A stretch of DNA of 9,825 bases from Elusimicrobia bacterium HGW-Elusimicrobia-2 (GCA_002841685.1 PHAM01000063.1:1-9825), one strand, 5' to 3'; shown: positions 1 through 6,660, counted from the first letter of the stretch. The notes: generated by a model not told the origin, from the letters alone. Numbers and translations: made by a program.

Positions 1-3000
1 GCGGGATACAATGGCGATGACATTTCTGCAACAAGTGCAAATCTTTATTATCCTTATGGTGTTTGTGTTGACTCATCAGGAAATATTTTTATTGCTGATT
101 GTTCTAATAATCGTATAAGAAAAGTTTTTTTTAACAATGCGCCGGTGCTTTCATGGACGGGCGAGTCGGGTTATGAATCCGACGGGCTTAACCCTGAAAC
201 GGGTGATACCTCAACAAATTTTGTCTATCGCGTGATGTACACGGATGCAGATAATAATCCTCCTTTGGCGGGTGGAGTGCATATATTTAAAGGAACTGTT
301 GAAATTGAAAACAGTCCGTTTACGCTGGCCGAAGTTGACCCATTAGATACAAATTATGTGGATGGCAAGCTTTATACTTCAACAATAACAATAACGCTTT
401 CCCCGGGGAACGATTATACATATTATTTTGAAGCATATGATTCATATAGCGCGCAGGCGACGGGCGAGGCGACAAGTCCGCCGGTTGACGCTCCCGATGT
501 TTCTAACAATGCGCCGGTGCTTTCGTGGACGGGCGAGACGGGTTATGAATCCGACGGGCTTGAACCGGAGACGGGGGATACAGCCACAAATTTCGCCTAC
601 CGCGTGATGTATATGGATACGGATAACGACGCTCCTTATTCGGGCTATCCGCGCGTGGTTATATTGAAGGGAGGTTCGCAGATTTCAGGAAGTCCTTACA
701 CAATGAATTATGTTTCCGGCTCATACAGCGCAGGCGCCATTTATACCTTGACCACCGCTCTTTCGCAGTTGGGTACGGATTACACTTATTATTTTGAGGC
801 GTATGATTCAAACAGCGCTGCGGCGACGGGACAGCCGACAACTTTGGTTTATGCTCCCGATGTTTCTGAAGGGGGAACTTATGTGAGCGGTCTCATTTCG
901 GTTAACACGACATGGAGCGCCGCTAACAGTCCTTATATCGTTACGGCAAATGCGGCGGTTGCGCAGGGCGTGACTTTAACAGTAGAGCCGGGCGTGACCG
1001 TGAAATTTTCAACCGGAACATATTTGCAAATTCAGGGATGTCTCAACGCTCAGGGCACATCCTCAAATAAAATAGTTTTCACTTCAAGACAGGGGACTCC
1101 CGCGCCCGGCGACTGGCAGTATATAAAATTCAACGACACCAGCGACGACGCGAATTGTGTTATAAAATTTGCTGAAATCAAATATGCGGATTTCGGAATT
1201 TATTGTACGGATGCTTCACCGTCAATAGGTGAAAATACAATTTCCAACAATAATTATGGTATCTATTATAACGGTGGCTCGTCTATAATTAGCAGTAATA
1301 CCATTTCAGGCAATTCCTACTGCGGCATAGGCATTTTTGATTATTCCAGTTTGCCGTTAGTAAGTAATAACGTTATATCAAACAATGGGAGTTATGGCGT
1401 CTATACTACAGCGCTTGCTATGATTTATAATAACGCTATCTCTTCAAACAATACCGGGATTTATTCTATCGGTAATCATACAGTAAGCAAAAATGCTATT
1501 TTGAACAATGTTTACGGCATTCGGTGTTTATGGTATATGACAGCAAGCAGGAATACTATTTTGAACAACGATTACGGTATTTATTTTTCAGGAGGGGGTG
1601 GTATCAGTATAACCAGCAACACAATATCGTACAATGGCAAAGGGATTTATGTTGGCGACAGCACTTATCCGCCAAGCATTACCGCAAATAACATAGACAA
1701 CAGCACGGGGACATATAATATAGAAAATCAAGCAGCCAACGACATCAATGCTACCGGCAACTGGTGGGGGACGACTGATACGGGCGTGATAGACAGCAGA
1801 ATTTTTGATTATTATGATGATTTTAATTATGGCAAAGTTCTTTACACTCCGATTGCGACTTCTGAAATCAATATAGTATCCCCGAATACGGCTCCGGCTT
1901 TGTCCTGGCTCGGTGCGGGTTATACCGGCTATGAATCAGATGGGATAAATTATGAGGTTGGCACGACAACAACCGTATTCACCTACAAGGTTCAATACAC
2001 CGATGCCGACGGCGATGCTCCGGCTTCGGGTTATCCGAAGGCGTATATTTTGAAAGGCGGGACGACCGTTCAGACATTGACGATGGAATATGTTTCGGGG
2101 ACTTACAGCGCCGGGGCGTTTTATTCAACTTCGACAAAACTCTCGGCGGCGGGTTCGGATTACACATATTATTTTGAGGCCTACGACGACCATGACGGCA
2201 GCGGCGATATTGCGGCGGGGCCCCCCACGGGTTCCGTTGACGCGCCTGATGTGACGGTGGGAAATAATTCGCCGACGCTGACATGGGTCGGCACGGCCGG
2301 TTATGAGGCGGATGGAGTGAACCCCGAAAGCGGCGACACAAACACTTCTTTTATTTTCAAAGTGAAATACACCGACCTTGATAACGACGCTCCGATGTCA
2401 GAGTATCCCAGAGGGGACCTCGGTCTTGACGGCTACTGGTACATGAGCGAGGAAGATTACTTGGACACTAATTATGCCGACGGTAAAATATACAAATTTG
2501 AAACTTGTCTTGATACCACAAGAGACGGTTATTTTTTTACGGCGTACGACGCAAACAGCAATATCGCTTCCGGCGAGGCGACTGCCGCTAAGGGCGGTCC
2601 AGCGGTTTCGGCTCCAGGATACTATTCTATTTCCGGATACGTCCTCGATAACAGTTCTAAACCCATTGCGGGTGTAAAGGTTGAGTTGTGGGCGGATGCG
2701 GGGCATACCAACAGGATTATGGAACAGGTTAGCGATGCCACCGGATTTTATGTTTTTAACGAATTGACATTATACAATTATTACCAGGCGGCGCCTGCAT
2801 CGGCGAATTATACATTTTCACCGGCCAGTCTCGGCGCTGATTCGCTCTCAGGGAGCCTGACGGGGCAGAACTTTTTCGGGACGCCGGTGGGGGCAAATAC
2901 TTACGCAATATCAGGTTATTGCTATGATAGCAACAGTAATCCGTTTGGAAGCGTTTATGTGTATCTTTATTATGGCGGGACAACATATTACAACACTTAC

Positions 3001-3450
3001 ACGGATAATAACGGTTATTTCAGTTTAGCCGGTGTTCCGGGAGGTAACTATAGTCTTTATGCGCAATCCGGCGGGACCAACCTTAATATAGGCGACGGCT
3101 ACACGACCTGCTACAGTTACGAGCCGCTCGGCGGGAATAAAAACAGTCAGAACTTTTATTTTGGTTCAGCCGTTTTTGAGCAAAATGATTTCAAGATATA
3201 CGGAAATGTTTTTGACCCGAGAACCGAAAGCTGCGGAATTAAATTCATCGCTGCCGCTAATGACAACGTTGATGTTAAAATTTATGATGCGGCCGGGCGG
3301 CTTATCAGGAATTTCCGGGAAACGACAGGAGTATTTTCATGGGACGGCAGGGACAAGGACGGGATAGTGGTAGTAAATGGGGTTTATTACGTGCACATAA
3401 AAAGCAACGGCATAGACAAAACCCATCCCGTCGCGATATTTAAGAAATGA
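1..3450 (+). CDS. Large mosaic secreted surface protein with NHL, Ig-like, beta-helix and FlgD-like C-terminal domains (5' end outside window)
   Basis: The frame is open from base 1, so the gene is 5'-truncated by the window; the GTG at 145 is an internal Val codon, not a start. 1149 residues are visible (numbered from base 1). Residues 1-43 match an NHL repeat (AGYNGDD...GVCVDSSGNIFIAD...NNRIRKV). Four Ig-like modules start with N-[NT]-[AS]-P-x-L-[ST]-W and contain YYFEAYD or a variant: residues 45-168, 169-291, 629-754 and 755-872. Between modules 2 and 3 lies a right-handed parallel beta-helix (about 292-628) with recurring NTIS/NAIL-x-N-x-x-GIY turns and a closing GNWWGT motif, as in NosD/PbH1 proteins. 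Two carboxypeptidase-regulatory-like modules follow (SGYVLDNSSKPIAGVKV near 875; SGYCYDSNSNPFGSVYV near 971). The last ~89 residues resemble the FlgD-like/T9SS type A C-terminus (VKIYDAAGRLIRNF, FSWDGRDKDG, NGVYYVHI). Likely an exported adhesin or surface-layer protein; ligand unknown. The stop overlaps the next start. Confidence 0.9.
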   Translation, partial: AGYNGDDISATSANLYYPYGVCVDSSGNIFIADCSNNRIRKVFFNNAPVLSWTGESGYESDGLNPETGDTSTNFVYRVMYTDADNNPPLAGGVHIFKGTVEIENSPFTLAEVDPLDTNYVDGKLYTSTITITLSPGNDYTYYFEAYDSYSAQATGEATSPPVDAPDVSNNAPVLSWTGETGYESDGLEPETGDTATNFAYRVMYMDTDNDAPYSGYPRVVILKGGSQISGSPYTMNYVSGSYSAGAIYTLTTALSQLGTDYTYYFEAYDSNSAAATGQPTTLVYAPDVSEGGTYVSGLISVNTTWSAANSPYIVTANAAVAQGVTLTVEPGVTVKFSTGTYLQIQGCLNAQGTSSNKIVFTSRQGTPAPGDWQYIKFNDTSDDANCVIKFAEIKYADFGIYCTDASPSIGENTISNNNYGIYYNGGSSIISSNTISGNSYCGIGIFDYSSLPLVSNNVISNNGSYGVYTTALAMIYNNAISSNNTGIYSIGNHTVSKNAILNNVYGIRCLWYMTASRNTILNNDYGIYFSGGGGISITSNTISYNGKGIYVGDSTYPPSITANNIDNSTGTYNIENQAANDINATGNWWGTTDTGVIDSRIFDYYDDFNYGKVLYTPIATSEINIVSPNTAPALSWLGAGYTGYESDGINYEVGTTTTVFTYKVQYTDADGDAPASGYPKAYILKGGTTVQTLTMEYVSGTYSAGAFYSTSTKLSAAGSDYTYYFEAYDDHDGSGDIAAGPPTGSVDAPDVTVGNNSPTLTWVGTAGYEADGVNPESGDTNTSFIFKVKYTDLDNDAPMSEYPRGDLGLDGYWYMSEEDYLDTNYADGKIYKFETCLDTTRDGYFFTAYDANSNIASGEATAAKGGPAVSAPGYYSISGYVLDNSSKPIAGVKVELWADAGHTNRIMEQVSDATGFYVFNELTLYNYYQAAPASANYTFSPASLGADSLSGSLTGQNFFGTPVGANTYAISGYCYDSNSNPFGSVYVYLYYGGTTYYNTYTDNNGYFSLAGVPGGNYSLYAQSGGTNLNIGDGYTTCYSYEPLGGNKNSQNFYFGSAVFEQNDFKIYGNVFDPRTESCGIKFIAAANDNVDVKIYDAAGRLIRNFRETTGVFSWDGRDKDGIVVVNGVYYVHIKSNGIDKTHPVAIFKK
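133..873 (+). repeat. Tandem pair of Ig-like modules, nearly identical DNA at their starts
   Basis: Copy 1 runs 133-504 and copy 2 runs 505-873 inside the mosaic surface gene. The first 57 bases of each (133-189 and 505-561) differ at only two positions, and the segment coding for YTYYFEAYDS is also close. Later parts diverge more. This fits a recent duplication or ongoing gene conversion between module starts. Confidence 0.85.
1885..2616 (+). repeat. Second tandem pair of the same Ig-like module, more diverged
   Basis: Copy 3 (1885-2262, starting NTAPALSW) and copy 4 (2263-2616, starting NNSPTLTW) share with copies 1-2 the GYESDG/GYEADG motif, a YTDxDxDAP segment and the FEAYD/FTAYD strand. 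DNA identity to copies 1-2 is visibly lower. Copy 3 has an insertion (DDHDGSGDIAAGPP). Copy 4 has lost YYFEAYD in favour of YFFTAYD. The beta-helix domain separates this pair from the first pair. Confidence 0.8.
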
Positions 3451-3743
3451 ACGAAAATCAGATTTTGGATAAAGCGGTTGATATTTTAGCCGGCGAGCTT
3501 AATCCGAAAAAAATTCTGCTTTTCGGCTCCCGCGCGAAAGGAAAAAATTCAAAGAACGCCGATTTTGATATAGCGGTTGATGCCGACGCGCCGGATATAA
3601 GGGAACAAAGAAAATTGGAGGAAAAATTGGAGGAAATATCAGGCCTGCATAAAATTGATATCGTATATCTCGGAAGCGTGGAAGATGATTTCAAGAGAAT
3701 TGTTATAAAAACGGGGAAAGTGATTTATGCAAGAGGAAATTGA
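3447..3743 (+). CDS. mntA: MntA-type minimal nucleotidyltransferase (antitoxin-like, HI0073 family)
   Basis: A 98-residue protein, the usual size for stand-alone minimal nucleotidyltransferases. The catalytic signature is complete: G27-S28 in LFGSRAKG, D39 and D41 in ADFDIAV, and a third acidic residue D71 in HKIDIVYL. The C-terminal tail IVIKTGKVIYAR matches the family's usual end. Characterised MntA antitoxins transfer AMP to a tyrosine of the neighbouring HEPN protein and so silence it; here the HEPN-family partner follows directly. The ATG at 3447 shares bases with the TGA of the surface-protein gene (ATGA, 4-base overlap). No convincing Shine-Dalgarno lies upstream, so translation probably depends on termination-reinitiation. 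It overlaps the next gene by 17 bases. The toxin-antitoxin role is inferred; the fold and active site are read directly. Confidence 0.88.
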   Translation: MNENQILDKAVDILAGELNPKKILLFGSRAKGKNSKNADFDIAVDADAPDIREQRKLEEKLEEISGLHKIDIVYLGSVEDDFKRIVIKTGKVIYARGN

Positions 3744-4119
3744 GCTTTCGTTAAAAAAATTAGAAGACGCCTTTTCCCGTCTTAAAGAATCCGTGGAAAT
3801 TGCTTCCAGCGAACTTGAGAAGGACGGCTCTATACAGAGGTTTGAATTTACATTTGAGTTGCTCTGGAAAACATTAAAGATATTTCTTGAAGAAGAAAAA
3901 GGGGTTATCTGCCACGCGCCGAAAGATTGTTTGAAAGAGGCTTTCAGGGTGGAGTGGATAGAGGGAGAAGATATTTTTCTGGACATGCTTAAAGACAGGA
4001 ATAGAACTTCTCACATTTACAACAAATCTATGGCGGAAGAAATATTTAGCAGAATTAAAGGCGAGTATGCCGGAGCGATAGAAAAGGTCGTGAAGAAATT
4101 GAAAGAGAGTCAAAAGTGA
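3727..4119 (+). CDS. HEPN-fold partner of MntA, HI0074 / nucleotidyltransferase substrate-binding family
   Basis: A 130-residue, largely helical protein. It carries the HI0074-family hallmarks RFEFTFELLWKTLKIFLEEE (residues 38-57) and DMLKDRNRTSHIYN (86-99). The latter contains R91-x4-H96-x-Y98, the RX4HXY motif in which Arg and His form the HEPN RNase site and Tyr is the residue AMPylated by MntA in the studied Shewanella pair. All three residues are present, so the protein is not obviously inactivated. The start at 3727 has GGGGA at 3713-3717, nine bases upstream. The gene overlaps the nucleotidyltransferase by 17 bases and its TGA overlaps the GTG start of the next gene. It could be a toxin (RNase) or, as originally proposed for HI0074, a substrate-binding subunit; sequence does not decide between these. 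Confidence 0.87.
   Translation: MQEEIELSLKKLEDAFSRLKESVEIASSELEKDGSIQRFEFTFELLWKTLKIFLEEEKGVICHAPKDCLKEAFRVEWIEGEDIFLDMLKDRNRTSHIYNKSMAEEIFSRIKGEYAGAIEKVVKKLKESQK
4105..4109 (+). promoter_or_regulatory. Ribosome binding site for the GTG-started barrel gene
   Basis: GAGAG lies six bases before the GTG at 4116. Together with the signal peptide that begins directly at this codon (MKSRRKIF...), it supports the unusual GTG start inside the end of the HEPN gene. The match to AGGAGG is only moderate. Confidence 0.45.
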
Positions 4120-5585
4120 AATCGCGCCGAAAAATATTTTATTTGTTTTTGATTTTTAATTTTACATTTTTTATTTTGCGGGAGGCGGGAGCTGAAACAA
4201 CCGCCTGCAGTTATATGTATTACAACCAGTCGCCGGTAAGTATGGGGATGGGCGGGCTGGATGATATTTTTGAAGCTTCGCCTGGAGCATCCGGCAATCC
4301 GGCTCTTCTTGCTTTCTGCGAGGGAGGTGAGCTGTCGGGGGGCGTGGAAAATGACGCTATGGAAGCCGCGATGAGCCGGGTGAGCGCGATTTTCAGGATA
4401 AAAAAAGCCGGTATTGCCTTCGGTGTTTTTTCCTATGAACAGAGTTTTCCCATTGTAAATTCTGACGGCACATCATATAGCGGCTTTTCGCAAAGCGGTG
4501 AAATAAACTCCCTTTCCATCGGCTACCCCATTTTGAAAAATCTGTCTTTCGGTTTGGGTATGAGAAATGTGAACGAAAGGTTTTTTGTCGCTGATTCCGA
4601 ATCCTATGATTCCGAATCCTATGCCGACAGCACTTCTTATGCGGATATGGGGCTCTTTTTCAGGCACCGGGGATTCAGGGCGGCATTTCGTGCGGCAAAT
4701 TTCGGAGAAGCGAAAATATGGGATGATGAGCCGCTGCCGTCTTACGGAGGATTTTCTATTGGTTATGCCGGAGACAGATTAAAAGCGGGAATTTCTGCAG
4801 GGAGTGATCAGGTGACGGCAATTTCCCGTCTTGGCTTGGAATACGCGCTTTCAGGCTGGTTTGCGGTTCGCGCCGGCATGGACCGGACGGATACTGCGGC
4901 GGATGGAATGTTTATGATTTCACCCTCTTTGGGTTTCAGCATTTCTTACGGTGCGTTCGCGTTTGATTTTGCCGCAGTGACGCATCCTGATTTAGGAAAC
5001 AGAGCGATGACGGCTTTAAGATATAACTGGGGCAGAAAAAAAGTGAAGCCGGCTTCCCCCGTCATTACTGAAGATAAAAAAACAAAGCCGGAGAGAACAA
5101 GGAAAGCGGCGCCGGCTGAAATAGCGCCGTTTGACGGTAAACCGGCGCAAAAAATTCCCCTGCCTGCTGCCCCGGAAGGTGAGAGGGTAAATATAGCGGT
5201 GACTGATTTTGAGGCGAGGGCGCCTCTTTCCCAGTCGGAAGCGGCGTTCATATCAGATTTTGTCAGAAGTGATTTTGTGAAGTCAGGCCGGTTTAATGTC
5301 ATAGAGAAAAACAATATGGATAAGGTGCTGGCGGAACAGGGTTTCCAGCAGACCGGCTGCTCTTCCGCCGAATGCGCGGTGGCAATCGGCAAGATTCTGA
5401 ACGTGAAACTGATGACTGTCGGGAGCTGCGGCCAGCTTCTGGGGAAATACATAATAACAATGAATATCGTGGATGTTGAAAGCGCGAAAATTATATTTTC
5501 CGATGATGCGTCAGTGGCTGACCCCAACGACCTCAGAAATAAAATAACGGAACTGATAGGGAGTTTCCTGAACACGGTAAAATAA
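4116..5585 (+). CDS. PorV/UPF0164-like outer-membrane barrel fused to a CsgG/LpoB-like domain
   Basis: 489 residues starting at GTG, with GTGA overlapping the preceding stop. Residues 1-26 form a Sec signal peptide (basic MKSRRK, hydrophobic core, AGA/E cleavage). The mature start, SPVSMGMGGLDDIFEASPGASGNPALLAF, matches the PorV/UPF0164 entry motif (GMGGA...D..A...NPA.L). Alternating strands through about residue 305 fit an outer-membrane barrel. A Lys/Pro/Ala-rich linker (about 308-352) leads to a CsgG/LpoB-like domain (about 353-489): VNIAVTDFEAR, FNVIEKNNMDKVLAEQGFQ, C415-SSAE-C420, and MNIVDVESAKIIFSD. PorV shuttles C-terminal-domain cargo in type IX secretion, and a protein with such a C-terminus lies just upstream. 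CsgG-like domains occur in envelope assembly factors. The exact function of the fusion is unknown; a role in surface display is inferred. A 15-base in-frame duplication is present at 4593-4622. Confidence 0.82.
   Translation: MKSRRKIFYLFLIFNFTFFILREAGAETTACSYMYYNQSPVSMGMGGLDDIFEASPGASGNPALLAFCEGGELSGGVENDAMEAAMSRVSAIFRIKKAGIAFGVFSYEQSFPIVNSDGTSYSGFSQSGEINSLSIGYPILKNLSFGLGMRNVNERFFVADSESYDSESYADSTSYADMGLFFRHRGFRAAFRAANFGEAKIWDDEPLPSYGGFSIGYAGDRLKAGISAGSDQVTAISRLGLEYALSGWFAVRAGMDRTDTAADGMFMISPSLGFSISYGAFAFDFAAVTHPDLGNRAMTALRYNWGRKKVKPASPVITEDKKTKPERTRKAAPAEIAPFDGKPAQKIPLPAAPEGERVNIAVTDFEARAPLSQSEAAFISDFVRSDFVKSGRFNVIEKNNMDKVLAEQGFQQTGCSSAECAVAIGKILNVKLMTVGSCGQLLGKYIITMNIVDVESAKIIFSDDASVADPNDLRNKITELIGSFLNTVK
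4593..4622 (+). repeat. Two-copy 15-base in-frame tandem repeat
   Basis: GATTCCGAATCCTAT occurs twice back to back, giving DSESY-DSESY at residues 160-169 of the barrel protein, followed by the related ADSTSYAD. The copies are identical, so this is a recent slippage product, probably in a loop between strands. Confidence 0.85.
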
Positions 5586-5587
5586 AA

Positions 5588-5613
5588 CGTGTTTGATATT
5601 TTTATCAAAAACG
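5588..5613 (+). terminator. Stem-loop immediately after the barrel gene
   Basis: Starting two bases after the stop, CGT-G-TTTGATA pairs with TATCAAA-A-ACG around a TTTT loop (10 of 11 pairs, one G-A mismatch). It is AT-rich and not followed by a U-tract, so it does not meet the classical intrinsic-terminator pattern. It may be a 3' mRNA-stabilising or weak termination structure. Confidence 0.4.
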
Positions 5614-5678
5614 GCAGGCTTTGCGCGGAGCGTGCCAGCGGCCGGCTGATTTTCAGAAAACTCGTATGAATCACACAC

Positions 5679-5777
5679 GAGGACAGTCCCCATCTACGAC
5701 ACGCCACGGCGAGCTTTCAGCCCGCCACAGGCGGACTTCGCAAGGCTCAGCTTCGTCCGTAATGGGGACAGTCCCCC
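5679..5777. repeat. REP/MITE-like palindromic element with terminal inverted repeats
   Basis: The left arm 5679-5700 (GAGGACAGTCCCCATCTACGAC) and right arm 5755-5776 are inverted copies. Positions 5679-5693 against 5762-5776 pair at 13 of 15, then TACG pairs again after a one-base bulge. The centre folds as CCGCC-ACA-GGCGG (5722-5734), and GCGA (5709-5712) pairs with TCGC (5738-5741). Both the arms and the inner stem share a midpoint near 5728, so the whole ~98 bp forms one long imperfect hairpin. GGGGACAGTCCCC at the ends is itself a small palindrome. Such elements are typically dispersed and non-autonomous, often moved by REP-associated Y1 transposases; no transposase lies in this window. 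It sits in the only long gap of the six-gene plus-strand block and overlaps the start of the next gene. Confidence 0.72.
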
Positions 5778-6646
5778 TTTTTATAATTTTTGCTTGTTTT
5801 TTTGCTGTTTTTGGCGCGGACTGGATTGCCGCTTCTGAGAATATTTTCAAAAGCGACACTATTGAATCCGGCAAAGGGAAAATAAGCAGGATCATAAGAT
5901 CCTCGGGGGATAAGCTGGACATGGGCTATAACGGCGGAGGCTTCAAGTCTTTTTCCGTGTCGCTCGGCGATATAGCCGGCCTGGGAATGGATAATCTGTC
6001 CAAACGCAAACAACACGAAAAAAGTGCCGTCGCCGCGCTCATTTATATCTCGCCCAAAAAGGGCGTGGAAAAATACATAAGAGAACTTATTAACGACGCT
6101 GATATGTGGGTGAGATGGGATGTTATCAACGCCCTTTACGCTCTCGGCGACGGTTCGGCCGGGACAATAGCCGCGATGAGCAGTCTTTTTAATGATCCCT
6201 GTCCCGACATCAGGATACAGGTTTGCCGTTTTTACGGCGCTCACGCCTCATCCACGGAAGTGAAGGCGGTGTATTCCCTCCTCTGGGATGAGAATACCGC
6301 TGTCCGGCATCAGGCGCTGGAGACACTCGCGTCAACGACGGGGACTGACGCGCTTATAAAAATTGCGGAGGCTATGCTGGAGGATGAGTCTTTTGACGTG
6401 CGGGGCTTGGCGCTGGAAATATTATTTGAGAAAAAAGCCGTGGATGAAACAAAAATATGCGGGATATTATCGGGAGATGATTCTATCCAGATGCGTCGAG
6501 CCGCCGCGGCCATACTGCTTAAAAACGGCACGGCCAAATCCATTTCCACGCTGATAAAAGCGGTGGAAGATAAAGATGAGAAGGTGTCGGAAACCGCCAG
6601 AAAAGCGCTTGAGCGGATCCGCGGCAGCTCCGATCTGCCTTTATAG
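5762..6646 (+). CDS. Exported HEAT-repeat protein
   Basis: From the ATG at 5762 the protein has 294 residues. Residues 5-19 (PLFIIFACFFAVFGA) form a hydrophobic export segment, though the usual basic n-region is missing. Residues 87-286 are six HEAT units spaced about 31-33 residues, each with a V/I/M-R helix: VRWDVINALYALGD (117), IRIQVCRFYGA (150), VRHQALETLAST (181), VRGLALEILFEK (213), MRRAAAAILLKNG (244), VSETARKALERI (275). HEAT solenoids are protein-binding scaffolds; the partner is unknown, perhaps in the periplasm. The frame continues upstream to ATG 5666 or TTG 5621, but that stretch is mostly the palindromic repeat and reads as basic, low-quality sequence, so 5762 is preferred. No start has a clear Shine-Dalgarno. 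MGTVPLF is encoded by the repeat end. The FecR gene follows 19 bases downstream. Confidence 0.8.
   Translation: MGTVPLFIIFACFFAVFGADWIAASENIFKSDTIESGKGKISRIIRSSGDKLDMGYNGGGFKSFSVSLGDIAGLGMDNLSKRKQHEKSAVAALIYISPKKGVEKYIRELINDADMWVRWDVINALYALGDGSAGTIAAMSSLFNDPCPDIRIQVCRFYGAHASSTEVKAVYSLLWDENTAVRHQALETLASTTGTDALIKIAEAMLEDESFDVRGLALEILFEKKAVDETKICGILSGDDSIQMRRAAAAILLKNGTAKSISTLIKAVEDKDEKVSETARKALERIRGSSDLPL
5764..5782 (+). terminator. Terminator-like hairpin with T-run at the right end of the palindromic element
   Basis: GGGGA (5764-5768), loop CAG, TCCCC (5772-5776), then C and five T (5778-5782). A short GC stem followed by a T-run resembles an intrinsic terminator. Unusually, it lies inside the first codons of the HEAT-repeat gene, so if active it would act as an attenuator or reduce read-through from the upstream genes. 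The five-pair stem is short and may be too weak. Confidence 0.35.
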
Positions 6647-6651
6647 TTTAC

Positions 6652-6660
6652 AGGGGGAGG
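6652..6660 (+). promoter_or_regulatory. Strong ribosome binding site for the FecR-domain gene
   Basis: AGGGGGAGG lies five bases before the ATG at 6666. It fixes that start over the upstream in-frame alternative at 6576, which would overlap the HEAT gene by 71 bases and place about 30 residues before the signal peptide. Confidence 0.75.

Noticed and set aside
145-147. GTG as start codon of the first gene
   Set aside because: The frame is open to base 1 and encodes a recognisable NHL repeat upstream; no ribosome binding site precedes 145.
1180-1680. Repeated NTIS/NAIL units as a CRISPR or satellite array
   Set aside because: The units are coding, imperfect, 60-75 bases apart and match beta-helix turns; there are no constant repeats with unique spacers.
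4946-5707. 253-codon open frame on the minus strand
   Set aside because: It lies antisense to the CsgG-like domain, which has clear family motifs; its translation is Ser/Phe/Leu-rich with no recognisable domain and is a codon shadow.
5621-5761. N-terminal extension of the HEAT protein from TTG 5621 or ATG 5666
   Set aside because: The added residues are mostly translation of the palindromic repeat, have no Shine-Dalgarno, and would bury the export segment. ATG 5666 cannot be fully excluded.
5747-6244. 165-codon open frame on the minus strand opposite the HEAT gene
   Set aside because: It is antisense to clear HEAT helices, has no start signal, and its end runs into the palindromic repeat.
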